NCBI GenBank assembly: GCA_937969125.1
Contig: CALBVA010000247.1
Location: forward strand, 1 to 11,687
Length of the DNA stretch: 11,687 bases
Reading direction: 5' to 3'
From: an uncultured Verrucomicrobiales bacterium
GTDB lineage: Bacteria; Verrucomicrobiota; Verrucomicrobiia; Verrucomicrobiales; Akkermansiaceae
In this document: piece after piece, positions 1 through 7,845 of the stretch
How the letters are laid out: each line of letters begins with the position of its first letter
Numbering within the stretch: position 1 is the first letter of the stretch
Notes under the pieces: generated by a model
Seen by the model: only the letters and a program-made list of their open reading frames with translations
The model's database searches: none
Told to the model about the DNA's origin: nothing
Position numbers and translations under genes: made by a program

Positions 1-40
1 AAACGACAAGGGAAAGCTTCCTTTAGATTCACTTTGTCCT

Positions 41-68
41 TTGACAAGCCCCCCCGCCCCGCTAATTT
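41..68 (+). promoter_or_regulatory. Sigma-70-type promoter of the tRNA-Arg gene
   Basis: A perfect -35 hexamer TTGACA (41-46) is followed after a 16-bp, C-rich spacer by TAATTT (63-68), which keeps the key T1, A2 and T6 of the -10 box. Transcription would begin near 75, about 9 nt before the mature tRNA 5' end at 84. Position and spacing fit a stable-RNA promoter. The poly-C run in the spacer (47-53) is unusual. The call is based on sequence match only. Confidence 0.6.
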
Positions 69-83
69 CCCGCCACCAAAGAG

Positions 84-158
84 GGGCCTGTAGTTCAATG
101 GATAGAACAATGGTTTCCGGTACCATAGATCGGGGTTCGACTCCCTGCGGGCCTGCCA
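84..158 (+). tRNA. tRNA-Arg (anticodon CCG)
   Basis: A full cloverleaf can be folded by hand. The acceptor stem is 84-90 with 148-154 (two G-U type pairs). The D stem GTTC/GAAC is 93-96 with 105-108. The anticodon stem ATGGT/ACCAT is 110-114 with 122-126, around the 7-nt loop TTCCGGT, so the anticodon CCG is at 117-119. The T stem is 131-135 with 143-147, around the TTCGACT loop. The discriminator is G155 and CCA is encoded at 156-158. Anticodon CCG reads the arginine codon CGG. The gene has its own promoter upstream. The 3' end abuts an AT-richer toxin-antitoxin islet, a typical integration hotspot, but I could not find a second copy of the tRNA 3' end in the window that would mark an attachment site. 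Confidence 0.95.
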
Positions 159-294
159 GCCTCCACCTCTTATACCCGAAAGAATTAAGGGACAATGGCA
201 GCAAAAATCACCGGAATGTAATACCGCCCACTTCGCCTTATTTCGGCCTTTTGGGATCCTAGACCTTGGAGTCCGAGATCGATCTCGAAACGCG

Positions 295-615
295 CTGCCT
301 CATTCGGCATGCACACCTCGCGGAGAGCCAAATTATTCTCAGCAGGAAGCAGCGTTTCGTGAGCGTGAGAGAAGACGAGAACAAGAACGAGCTTCGGCAC
401 GACGTAAAGCAGAACAAGAAGCCCGGCAGCGACAGTCTCGGGCCGAATCCAAATCGCCTCCGAAATCTGATCCAGCTTCTGAACCGAAGACAAAACCCAA
501 GCCATCAATAACGCTTTTGAGACAGCAAAAAAACGCAGGTCGTAGTTCACAAAAAAAGCCATTTGACGAATTAGCTAAAATAGCTAAGATGAAAGCGTTA
601 GAAAAATTCTCATGA
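295..615 (+). pseudogene. Lys/Arg/Glu-rich reading frame translationally linked to the antitoxin; start unclear, possibly 5'-degraded
   Basis: I do not recognise this gene. Frame 1 is open from 106 (after a TAG inside the tRNA) to a TGA at 613-615. From about 310 the translation looks protein-like: a highly charged segment (FRERERRREQERASARRK, then AEQEARQRQ), a Pro/Lys-rich linker, and a C-terminal motif PFDELAKIAKMKALEKFS. The stop overlaps the antitoxin ATG as ATGA, the same arrangement as at the antitoxin/toxin junction, which suggests one operon. The only in-frame ATG is near the end (589-591). A CTG at 295 or a TTG at 514 are weak alternatives, so the 5' end may be frameshifted or truncated. 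The given start is only a placeholder. It could be the tail of a degraded gene, a genuine third operon member, or chance coding. The stretch from 159 to about 294 shows no other convincing gene. Confidence 0.35.
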
Positions 616-893
616 CGACCATCCCTGCAACCGATGCCAAAAACAAATTTGGAGAACTTCTGGAAATGATTCACAAAGAACCTGTCGAAATCTCCAAGAA
701 AGGTAGGACCGTCGCCGTGATGCTGTCCATTGAGTCTTATGAAGAAATGGCTCAAAAATTGAGTCAGATGGAGAGTCCTACCAATTTTTCATGGCTTGAT
801 ACCTTGAGAAAAAAAGCGGAACGGCTTCCTGATACAAAACCTTTGGATGAAGCCGACTACTACAATCACTTAGACGTAAAATACGGTCAATGA
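612..893 (+). CDS. Type II antitoxin, Phd/YefM family
   Basis: This 93-aa protein starts with the classic Phd/YefM N-terminus: MTTIPATDAKNKFGELLE, followed by a segment with EISKKGRTVAVML and SIESYEEM. In this family that N-terminal half dimerises, binds the operator DNA and autoregulates. The C-terminal tail (about residues 55-93, with acidic and aromatic residues such as DEADYYNHLD) is expected to wrap around and neutralise the toxin. The length is normal for the family. The start ATG overlaps the stop of the upstream frame (ATGA, 612-615), and the stop overlaps the toxin start (890-893), so translation is probably coupled. No Shine-Dalgarno sequence precedes it. The codon composition is visibly more AT-rich than that of the efflux genes to the right. 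Confidence 0.9.
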   Translation: MTTIPATDAKNKFGELLEMIHKEPVEISKKGRTVAVMLSIESYEEMAQKLSQMESPTNFSWLDTLRKKAERLPDTKPLDEADYYNHLDVKYGQ

Positions 894-1309
894 AGCGTAT
901 TTTCTTCGATACCAACGTCATTCTGGATCAGCTCGACTCCGCTCGAAAGGGGCATTCTGACATGGTCCAACTAGAGAAAAAGATGGAGCAAGTCGGAGCT
1001 CAGCCTCTTTGTGCATGGCACAGCCTCTCCATTGTCGAATATGTGAGCCGAAAGCTTTATCCGAAAGAAACTCTCTATCTCGTTCTTCGCGGTATTATCG
1101 AGAATTTCATCATCCCAAAAACAGGAACTGAGGAAGCACGAGAAGCCTTCCTGTATCTACACAATGACTTTGAGGATGCCATGCAGATTGTAAGTGCTCA
1201 GGCAGGAAAAGCAGATTACCTGCTCAGCAATGACAAATCTGGTTTCGTTAACTGTCCAATTCCCGTGGTGACTCCAGAAGAGTGTATCAAGCTGCTTTCA
1301 GACCGTTAG
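890..1309 (+). CDS. PIN-domain toxin, VapC-like ribonuclease
   Basis: This 139-aa protein has the PIN-domain layout. It shows the N-terminal strand with FFDTNVILD (Asp7, Asn9 and Asp12), an SIVEY helix with Glu50, DFEDAMQ with Glu95/Asp96, and LLSNDKSGF with Asp115. These are the expected acidic Mg/Mn-binding residues. VapC-type PIN toxins are RNases that typically cut tRNA or rRNA and are held inactive by the co-expressed antitoxin. Pairing with a Phd-type antitoxin is common. The gene overlaps the antitoxin by 4 bp (ATGA), so it depends on upstream translation. All catalytic residues look intact, so it is probably functional. It ends 80 bp before the convergent efflux operon; that spacer holds no clear terminator hairpin. 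Confidence 0.88.
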   Translation: MKRIFFDTNVILDQLDSARKGHSDMVQLEKKMEQVGAQPLCAWHSLSIVEYVSRKLYPKETLYLVLRGIIENFIIPKTGTEEAREAFLYLHNDFEDAMQIVSAQAGKADYLLSNDKSGFVNCPIPVVTPEECIKLLSDR

Positions 1310-1389
1310 GAGCCGGTTTTGAGTGAATCGAGAAAACTGCTGCACCTCTTACGACTAAATGATGGGAATAGCGTATGACCGATCACCAA

Positions 1390-4300
1390 TCACCCTGGGG
1401 GGTTCTCATTCCTCACCTCTTCCTCCGATCCGCTAAACACCCCTTTAATATCGTATAGGATGAGATAAAGAATCGGCAGCAGGAGCAGGGTGATGGTGGT
1501 GGCGAAAAGAATGCCGAAACCGAGGGAGACGGCCATGGGGATGAGGAACTTCGCCTGCATATCAGTTTCCAACAGCATGGGCATGAGGCCGACGAAGGTG
1601 GTGAGTGAGGTCAGGAGGATGGGGCGGAAGCGTCTCGCTCCGGCGCGGAGAGCCGCCGTCCGGGAGGAATAACCTTTCTTGCGATGACGGTTCACGTAGT
1701 CCACCAGGACGAGGGAATCATTCACCACCACGCCGGCGAGGGCGACGATACCGCACATGGACATGATGCTAAGACTGAGACCCATCACCATGTGACCCAC
1801 GATCGCGCCGACCATGCCGAAGGGAATGACACTCATGACGATGAGCGGCTGGAAATAACTCTTCAGCGGGATGGCCATGAGGACATACATGATGAGGAGG
1901 GCACCGGTGAAGCCGATCTTCATTTCGCGGAGACTGTCCCGCTGATCACTCTGTTCACCCTCGAAGGTGTATTTCACTCCGGGGAATTTCTTCGGTAATT
2001 CATCAAGAACCTCCTTAGTATAGGCCTCCACGATTTCATTTGAATTAAACCCGCCTGCGGTATCGACATCGGCCTGCAAGCTGATGGTGCGGAAGCGATT
2101 CACCCGCGTGATGGTGGCCGGTCCCCGACCGTATTCAGGTATGATGACCTCCAGCAGCGGGACCTCCTCGCCACCGGGTGAGCGGAGCTTCATCCTTTCG
2201 AGGTTGGCGAGCGACTTCCGCTCATTCTCGGGATAGCGGACCATGACTTTCACCTCATCACGGCCGCGCTGAAGACGCTGGACCTCATTGCCATAAAAGG
2301 CGTCGCGGACCTGTCCCATGACATTTGCAAGATCAAAGCCGAGGGCCTTCCCCTTCGCGGTGAGGTCGCGGACAATGAGTTCCTCACGTCCCTTGCGATC
2401 CGAGTTGGAGACTTCAATGACGCCCTTGTAATCATTCTTCAGCTTGGCGGTGGCCCACTCAGTAGCGACGGCCAACTGCTCATTGTCCCGGCCTGTCAGA
2501 TTGATATCGATGGCATTACCTCCGGCGGCGGTTTCGGCGCGGAACTTCAGGGCGACGATGCCGGGAATGTCTCCCACGATCTTCTGCCACTTAACTTTCA
2601 GTTCCTCGCTGGAGATATCGCGGTCGGCTGCGGGAACCAACTCCAGAGTCACCTCACCAAGGTGGGTCCCGGCAGCAGTGTCTGGTGCGAAACCGCCCTG
2701 AAAGGGCTGCATTCCGGCGGTGGCGAGAGTATTAGTGATGATGGAATTACCATTGCGATCCTTCACCTCGCGACCCAGCTGCAGGGCGGCCTGCTCAAGG
2801 CGACGGACGACTTCCTGGGTCTCGGCAAAGGGCGCTCCGAGAGGCATTTCCAGCTTCGCCGAGAGAATCTCCCCTTCCACCTTCGGGAAGAACTGGAAGG
2901 GAATGTGCTTCGTCACGACCATGCCTACGGCCATCACTACGAGCGCGATAAAGGTCACGAGGACGATGTAGCGGAAGCGCAGACAAGCCGCCAAAAAGGG
3001 CGTGTAAAATTTCTCAATGAAGACTTCAAGTCCCTCGGCGATCGTCTTCTGCAAGCGGGTGAGCGGATTGCGGCTACGCTGATCGCTGCTGGGTTTCAGG
3101 AGGGCCAGATGGGCGGGCAGGACAAACTTAGACTGCAGTAACGAGAAAAGAAGAACGGGGATGACGACGAGAGGAATATTCGGCCAAATTTTACCGCTCA
3201 CTCCACTAAGCCCGAGCATGGGTGTGAAGGCTGTGATGGTGGTCAGGATGCCGAAGATAACGACGACCCCGACTTCGTGGGTCCCTTTCCAGCTGGCCTC
3301 GCGAGGATGCTCGCCACCCTGAATGCGGGTGTAAACATTTTCACCCACCACGATGGCGTCATCGACGACGATGCCGAGAACGAGAATGAAGGCGAAGGCG
3401 GAGATCATATTGATCGAGATGCCGAGATCCGGCATGAGCCAAATGCCGCCCGCGAAGGAGATGGGAATGCCGAGTGCGACGAGAAAGGCGAGGCTCGGAC
3501 GCAGGAAGAGCGCGAGCACGATGAGCACATAAAAAAGGCCCTGCGCGATGTTCCCGGTGAGGAGATCGAGGCGGGCATCGAGGATGACGCTCTGATCATT
3601 CCAGACCGAGATATCAACACCTTCGGGGGGATTGAGCTCCTCAACATACTCCTTCGCAATCCGCGCCAAGGTCAGAGTGTCCTGCTCGCCGACGCGAAAG
3701 ACGTGGACCACGACAGCGGTGCGACCGTTGAAGGTTGAGGTGAGTTCGACGTCCTCAAATCCATCGATGACTTCCGCAATTTGGGAGAGCTTGAGATCGG
3801 AGCCGTCAGGAAGTTTTTTGACGACGATGTCGGCAAATTCCTCGCCACGATACTTCCGGGCAACGGCGCGCACCACGATCTCGCCCGATCCGGTTTTAAC
3901 TGATCCGCTAGGAAGATCGAGAGAGGTATTTCTAACAGCGGCGGCGACCTGACTCAGGGTGAGATTGTATTTCCGCAGTTCGTCCTCGGGAACCTCGATG
4001 GAGATCTCGTAGGGACGGACGGAGGCGAGTTCGACCTTTTTGATGGCAGGCGGGCCGCTGAAGAATTCCTGAATCCTATCCCCCCACCCTTCCGGTTTTT
4101 TCGGGACGTAATTGAGAAGCCCATCGCGAAGGCTATCAGCATATTCGCGGAGGTTCGCTTCATCGGTCTCGGCACTGACGGTGAGGCTGAGGATCTGGCG
4201 ATTGATAATGAGTTCCTCAAAGATCGGCTCCTCGGCATTTTCGGCAAAGTTCTCGATGGCATCGACCTTTGTCTGAATGTCATTCATGACATCACGCACG

Positions 4301-4602
4301 GAATATCCGGTCTCCACTTGCACCGTCAGGCTACCGGCATTGCGGTTAGCATTAGAAGTGACTTTCTTAATGCCCTCCACGTCCGCGATAGCTTCCTCGA
4401 TCGGGACGATCACCCCGTTGGCCACTTCCTCCGGGGTGGCATTGGGATAGGGCACGCTGATGATGACGGCATCGAAGGAGGTCTCCGGGAAGACTTCCTT
4501 CCGCAGCTGGAACCAGGTGCTAAAGCCCGCCAGAAGGACGGCGAGCATGATAAAATTAGCCGCGACGTGATTACCGCTAAACCACTTGATGATCTTTTCC
4601 AT
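1390..4602 (-). CDS. RND efflux pump inner-membrane transporter (AcrB/HAE1-like)
   Basis: The product is a 1070-aa proton-driven inner-membrane pump subunit that exports substrates through the adaptor and outer-membrane channel encoded upstream. TM1 is at about residues 12-30. A first porter domain follows with the typical PYPNATPEEV segment (51-60). TM2-TM6 begin near 350, and the TM4 motif GIVVDDAIVVGENVY places the proton-relay aspartates at Asp414-Asp415. A second porter domain and a C-terminal TM cluster with VVVNDSLVLVDY repeat the pattern, as expected from the family's internal duplication. The length is within the normal RND range. HAE1-type (drugs, solvents) seems likelier than metal-type, but the substrate is unknown. 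Residues about 165-188 (KKPEGWGDRIQEFFSGPPA) look like an insertion in the first porter domain. The start ATG (4600-4602) lies 3 bp after the adaptor stop, without a Shine-Dalgarno sequence, so it is probably translated by coupling. Confidence 0.95.
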   Translation of the reverse strand: MEKIIKWFSGNHVAANFIMLAVLLAGFSTWFQLRKEVFPETSFDAVIISVPYPNATPEEVANGVIVPIEEAIADVEGIKKVTSNANRNAGSLTVQVETGYSVRDVMNDIQTKVDAIENFAENAEEPIFEELIINRQILSLTVSAETDEANLREYADSLRDGLLNYVPKKPEGWGDRIQEFFSGPPAIKKVELASVRPYEISIEVPEDELRKYNLTLSQVAAAVRNTSLDLPSGSVKTGSGEIVVRAVARKYRGEEFADIVVKKLPDGSDLKLSQIAEVIDGFEDVELTSTFNGRTAVVVHVFRVGEQDTLTLARIAKEYVEELNPPEGVDISVWNDQSVILDARLDLLTGNIAQGLFYVLIVLALFLRPSLAFLVALGIPISFAGGIWLMPDLGISINMISAFAFILVLGIVVDDAIVVGENVYTRIQGGEHPREASWKGTHEVGVVVIFGILTTITAFTPMLGLSGVSGKIWPNIPLVVIPVLLFSLLQSKFVLPAHLALLKPSSDQRSRNPLTRLQKTIAEGLEVFIEKFYTPFLAACLRFRYIVLVTFIALVVMAVGMVVTKHIPFQFFPKVEGEILSAKLEMPLGAPFAETQEVVRRLEQAALQLGREVKDRNGNSIITNTLATAGMQPFQGGFAPDTAAGTHLGEVTLELVPAADRDISSEELKVKWQKIVGDIPGIVALKFRAETAAGGNAIDINLTGRDNEQLAVATEWATAKLKNDYKGVIEVSNSDRKGREELIVRDLTAKGKALGFDLANVMGQVRDAFYGNEVQRLQRGRDEVKVMVRYPENERKSLANLERMKLRSPGGEEVPLLEVIIPEYGRGPATITRVNRFRTISLQADVDTAGGFNSNEIVEAYTKEVLDELPKKFPGVKYTFEGEQSDQRDSLREMKIGFTGALLIMYVLMAIPLKSYFQPLIVMSVIPFGMVGAIVGHMVMGLSLSIMSMCGIVALAGVVVNDSLVLVDYVNRHRKKGYSSRTAALRAGARRFRPILLTSLTTFVGLMPMLLETDMQAKFLIPMAVSLGFGILFATTITLLLLPILYLILYDIKGVFSGSEEEVRNENPPG

Positions 4603-4605
4603 GGT

Positions 4606-5757
4606 TCAACGGGCGGTGGGATTTTCCTCTTTTTTCACTTCCGCGATCTTGAGCTTCATACCCTCCACGGGGAGTTCCAGCTTGGTGAGGATGATGCGAT
4701 CGCCAGGCTGCAAACCGCCGGAGACGTAGAGAGATTTCGCATCGCTGCGGACGACAGCGAGTGTGCGGAATTGCAGGGCATCATTCTTATCCATCACGGA
4801 AACACGATTCCGTCCACTGACGGCGGCCCGGGGCACTGCGATGACGTTCTCAAGAAAAGCTCCGGTGATTTCCGCATCCACAAAGAGTCCCGGTGGAGGG
4901 AGTTTTAACGAGGTGTCTTTAGACGGTAGAACCTCTACAATGAGGTAAGCCGAGAGAGTTTGGGGATCAATTTCACCACTATCCCACATCACCTTTCCAG
5001 GCCACTGATGACGTGTTCCGGCAATGGTGGTGGTGAGAAGGATTTTGCCATCCTTAGGGATGCGCGAGGAGTCATCGAGGGTGAAGGACAGGCGGACGAT
5101 GAGCTTCGCGGGATCATAGACCATGCCGAGCCGCTGGCCGACAGCGACGACGGCACCGACCTCTAGCGAGGCCTCACGAACGCGACAATCGAAAGGTGCA
5201 CGAATGCGGGTGCGGTCAAGATCTTCGATGGCCTTATCGAGCATGGCCTGTGCGGACTCCACTCGGGCTTCGGCACTTTTCAGGAAAGGAATGCGGAGGA
5301 CCATCTCGGAGGGTTCGCGATTTCCGCCGATCTTTTTCCAGTCGCGCGCGGCTTGCTCCCCACGCGCTTTCTCTTGTTTCAGATTGAGCCTGGCATCGGC
5401 AAGGGTGGCCTTGGCCTGGGCGAGAGCGGTCTGGTAATTCAGCTGATCGACCTCGGCAATGAGTTCCCCTTCCTGGAAGGTGGCACCGGCTTCGAAGGAA
5501 GGATTGACCGAGGTGATGCGTCCGGAAACCTGCGGCGAGATGAGGGTCTCGCGAAGGGTCTCGATGGTCCCCTCACTCACCAGCGGGATAGCGACCTGCC
5601 CGGGCGTTGCTGTCGTGACCTCGACGACGGGAACCTCAAAGACGCGGGCCTTTTTCTCCGCGACCGGCGCAGTGGCTTCGAGAAATTTCATGACGAAGAA
5701 GACGACCGCAACGATGGCCGCTATGGTGATGAGAGTGGGAATGAGGACCTTTTTCAT
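4606..5757 (-). CDS. RND periplasmic adaptor (membrane fusion protein, AcrA/HlyD-like)
   Basis: This 383-aa adaptor bridges the inner-membrane pump and the outer-membrane channel. The N-terminus has a single hydrophobic anchor (about residues 4-27, LIPTLITIAAIVAVVFFV) after MKK. It has no lipobox, so it is membrane-anchored rather than a lipoprotein. A first half of a lipoyl/barrel-sandwich domain (about 70-103, SPQVSGRITSVNPSFEAGA) is followed by a long alpha-helical hairpin (about 105-182, Ala/Glu/Lys-rich heptads). The second lipoyl half follows (RIRAPFDCRVREASLEVGA, about 184-202), then beta-barrel and membrane-proximal domains. The order matches the family. It sits 15 bp downstream of the outer-membrane factor gene and 3 bp upstream of the pump gene. 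Confidence 0.94.
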   Translation of the reverse strand: MKKVLIPTLITIAAIVAVVFFVMKFLEATAPVAEKKARVFEVPVVEVTTATPGQVAIPLVSEGTIETLRETLISPQVSGRITSVNPSFEAGATFQEGELIAEVDQLNYQTALAQAKATLADARLNLKQEKARGEQAARDWKKIGGNREPSEMVLRIPFLKSAEARVESAQAMLDKAIEDLDRTRIRAPFDCRVREASLEVGAVVAVGQRLGMVYDPAKLIVRLSFTLDDSSRIPKDGKILLTTTIAGTRHQWPGKVMWDSGEIDPQTLSAYLIVEVLPSKDTSLKLPPPGLFVDAEITGAFLENVIAVPRAAVSGRNRVSVMDKNDALQFRTLAVVRSDAKSLYVSGGLQPGDRIILTKLELPVEGMKLKIAEVKKEENPTAR

Positions 5758-5772
5758 GGGGCCGGAGAGTTC

Positions 5773-7188
5773 TTATTTTGAAGAGGGTCGGTAGTCGCCA
5801 CCAAGAGCGAGGTGAAGGGTCACGCGATTATCAAGACGCAGCCGATGAAGGGAGGTGAGCTGGGCCGCGAGAGAGATCTGATTTTGCTGCGCGGTAATGA
5901 GCGTGAGGGCATCACCGACACCGCCGGAGTAGTCCGCAGCGGCGGCTTCGCTGGCGGCGATGGATGACTGATAAGCTTTCTGGATGGCCTGCTCGCGCTG
6001 GGCGAGGAAGCGGTCGGCAGCGAGGGCCTGTTCCACTTCACCAAAGGCTTCCATGACGACACGCTGGAGCTTCGCGAGGTTTGAGCGGTCATCCGATTTC
6101 AGGCGGGCATACTCTGAGCGGAGCGCGCCACCGGCCCAGATCGGCTGTGAGAGACCACCGGCGAGCGACCAAACGCCGAAGTCGGAATTGAAGATTTTAC
6201 GCAGCGAGTCCGTGGTGGTGCCGCCGCGAGCGGTGAGATTGAAGCTGGGATAAAAGGCGAGCTTACCCTGCTTCAAAAGACTGCCGGATGAGGCGAAGCG
6301 GCGCTCAGCTTCGAGGATATCGGGACGGCGGAGAAGCAGCTCCGAAGGCAGCCCGGCGGGTGGCATTGCGGGAACAGGCGGGAGGCGGTCGGCGCTCTGG
6401 ATGGCACCTTTTGGATAACGGCCCATGAGGACTTCGAGCTGACGAATGGCCTGCTCACGGTCGCCAGTGCGCTGCGCGATGACTGCCTGATTGGAGGCCA
6501 GCTCGCTCTCGGCAAGGCGGAACTGCGCTGCGGATCCACCTTCCTCAGTAAGGGCATTCGTGAAGCGATCCCGCACGATTCCGAGGGTCGTTTTGAGGAG
6601 GTCATCGGATTTTTGAGCAAGAGCAATTTGCTCATTAGCCTCGGCGAGAGCGAGCCAGGCGCGGACGACTTGCGCGGCGAGCGAGGCGCGGGCAGCCCGG
6701 TAGGCACTAGCCTCGGCCTGGGCGTCGGCGATCTTCGCTGCCGTTCCGGCGCGCTGAAATCCCCAAATGTCCGGCTCCCAAGAAACGATGAGATTGGCTC
6801 CCAAATTACTAGAAAGCGAGGACGGCACGCCGCCTCCGCCTTCGATCGGGAAGCCTATGAAGTTCTGCTTTTGGCGGGAGGCATCGAGCCCGGCGGAGAT
6901 CTGTGGTTTCATCGCAGCACCGGCAGTCTTGGCAGTGGCTACGGCACGATTCACCCGTTCGGCGGCGACGCGCATGTTCGGGTTGGCAATGAGGGCCTCA
7001 TCGACCATGGAGGAAGCGCGACGGCCTCCGATGCGCGAGATCCAATTAGTATCGATGCCCGCCTTAGCCTCCCTGCTAGCAGCCCAGCGCGGAGGAGCAC
7101 TCTTAGCGACAGCATCGAGCCGGGAATCGGGAGCCTGGGCGGCACAACCGACGAGAACGAGAGAAGTGATGAGCAGGATTGGTTTCAT
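5773..7188 (-). CDS. Outer-membrane factor lipoprotein of an RND efflux system (TolC/NodT/OprM family)
   Basis: This 471-aa protein starts with a lipoprotein signal peptide, MKPILLITSLVLVGC, with a lipobox cysteine at residue 15, so the mature protein should be lipidated and outer-membrane attached. The body has the two repeated outer-membrane-efflux-protein halves, each Ala/Gln-rich and coiled-coil-like. Recognisable family segments are VSWEPDIWGFQRAG in the first half, LLRRPDILEAERRFASSG at the start of the second, and GGLSQPIWAGGALR later. Trimers of this family form the beta-barrel plus periplasmic tunnel through which the pump exports its substrate. The ATG lies within the TetR stop as ATGA (7185-7188), so translation is coupled to the repressor. 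The order regulator, channel, adaptor, pump is less common than adaptor, pump, channel. Confidence 0.93.
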   Translation of the reverse strand: MKPILLITSLVLVGCAAQAPDSRLDAVAKSAPPRWAASREAKAGIDTNWISRIGGRRASSMVDEALIANPNMRVAAERVNRAVATAKTAGAAMKPQISAGLDASRQKQNFIGFPIEGGGGVPSSLSSNLGANLIVSWEPDIWGFQRAGTAAKIADAQAEASAYRAARASLAAQVVRAWLALAEANEQIALAQKSDDLLKTTLGIVRDRFTNALTEEGGSAAQFRLAESELASNQAVIAQRTGDREQAIRQLEVLMGRYPKGAIQSADRLPPVPAMPPAGLPSELLLRRPDILEAERRFASSGSLLKQGKLAFYPSFNLTARGGTTTDSLRKIFNSDFGVWSLAGGLSQPIWAGGALRSEYARLKSDDRSNLAKLQRVVMEAFGEVEQALAADRFLAQREQAIQKAYQSSIAASEAAAADYSGGVGDALTLITAQQNQISLAAQLTSLHRLRLDNRVTLHLALGGDYRPSSK

Positions 7189-7814
7189 CTTTTAAAGCCC
7201 GCCTCACAGAAATCGAGAACGCGAGTGAGAGTGGTGGAGAGGTCTTCATTGCCGGCAGTCCCCTCGGTGATTTTGCGGAAGAGTTCGCCATGAGTCAGGG
7301 TGTGGGCCAAGACGCCGAAAGAGAAATGGATGCGCCAAAAGACCTCCTCATGGGAGAGTCCGGGGACGGCCTCCATAAAGGCGGGAACATAGCGTGAAGC
7401 GACTTCGCGGAATTGGGCCATGACGAGATCCGGGAACTCGTAAGCGCGGTCGCCGACGACGCGGCCCATGAGTTTGCAGAAGAGTTGTTCGCTAATCGGG
7501 CTGCCCTGGACCTGGCTAAGGAGCGGCTCGAAGAAGGCATTGAGGAGTTCGCGTACGGTGATTTTTTTTTGTAATTCGAGCGCATTGAGCCGCAGGAGAC
7601 GTTCCTCATTCACCGGCATGATCATCTCTTCGACGACGGCATCAATGAGCCCCTCGCGCGAACCGAAGTGATACTTCACCGAGGCGACATTGGCCCCGGC
7701 CAAACCGGTGATCTCGCGGACGGAGACGAGATCGAACCCCCGCTCCGCGAAGAGCTGCAAGGCCGCCTTGATGAGGGCGAGCTTGGTGGAATTCACCTCG
7801 TCAGCGGTCGTCAT
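7185..7814 (-). CDS. TetR/AcrR-family transcriptional repressor of the efflux operon
   Basis: With the ATG at 7812-7814 this encodes 209 aa. A TTG at 7823 would add three residues but lies inside a probable operator, so I prefer the ATG. The N-terminal domain is a standard TetR helix-turn-helix: KLALIKAALQLFAERGFD, then SVREITGLAGANVASVKYHFGSREGLIDAV (about residues 31-60), ending in the recognition-helix motif VKYHFGS. The C-terminal part (about 65-209) is the ligand-binding/dimerisation domain and shows no enzyme motif. In this family a bound pump substrate releases the repressor from its operator. Here it is the first gene of the operon it likely controls, overlapping the next gene by 4 bp. 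Two matching inverted repeats lie just upstream. An A9 tract (7562-7570 on the plus strand) falls at codons 82-85, a possible slippage site. No Shine-Dalgarno sequence is visible. Confidence 0.92.
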   Translation of the reverse strand: MTTADEVNSTKLALIKAALQLFAERGFDLVSVREITGLAGANVASVKYHFGSREGLIDAVVEEMIMPVNEERLLRLNALELQKKITVRELLNAFFEPLLSQVQGSPISEQLFCKLMGRVVGDRAYEFPDLVMAQFREVASRYVPAFMEAVPGLSHEEVFWRIHFSFGVLAHTLTHGELFRKITEGTAGNEDLSTTLTRVLDFCEAGFKR

Positions 7815-7833
7815 TTCAAACAAGTGTTTAAAC
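7814..7833. promoter_or_regulatory. Probable TetR operator 1 (imperfect inverted repeat)
   Basis: TTTCAAAC (7814-7821), a 4-nt spacer, and GTTTAAAC (7826-7833) form an imperfect inverted repeat; 6 of 8 positions pair. It matches operator 2 at 16 of 20 positions in the same orientation, with the same 4-nt spacer. It touches the first base of the repressor's start codon and covers the bases just upstream, so binding would block transcription or translation of the efflux operon. CAAAC-N4-GTTTG-like half-sites are known for some TetR-family proteins. That this TetR binds here is inference. Confidence 0.6.
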
Positions 7834-7845
7834 CGATTTCGAATC

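Noticed and set aside
132..158. Search for a duplicate of the tRNA-Arg 3' end as an attachment site
   Set aside because: No second copy was found by eye on either strand of the window, and there is no integrase gene.
185..562. Minus-strand frame of 125 codons with hydrophobic, membrane-like segments
   Set aside because: It is antisense to the Lys/Glu-rich frame; reverse-complemented Lys/Glu codons give Phe/Leu runs. No family features and no neighbours in support.
1302..1320. Possible terminator hairpin after the toxin (ACCG/CGGT then TTTT)
   Set aside because: The stem is only 4 bp with an 8-nt loop and overlaps the stop codon; too weak to call.
1684..5781. Several plus-strand frames of 60-196 codons inside the efflux genes
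   Set aside because: All are His/Asp/Glu-rich or Ser/Arg-rich shadows antisense to clear RND pump, adaptor and channel domains.
7821..7823. TTG start for the TetR protein
   Set aside because: It adds three residues, lies within the operator repeat, and the ATG at 7812-7814 is adequate.
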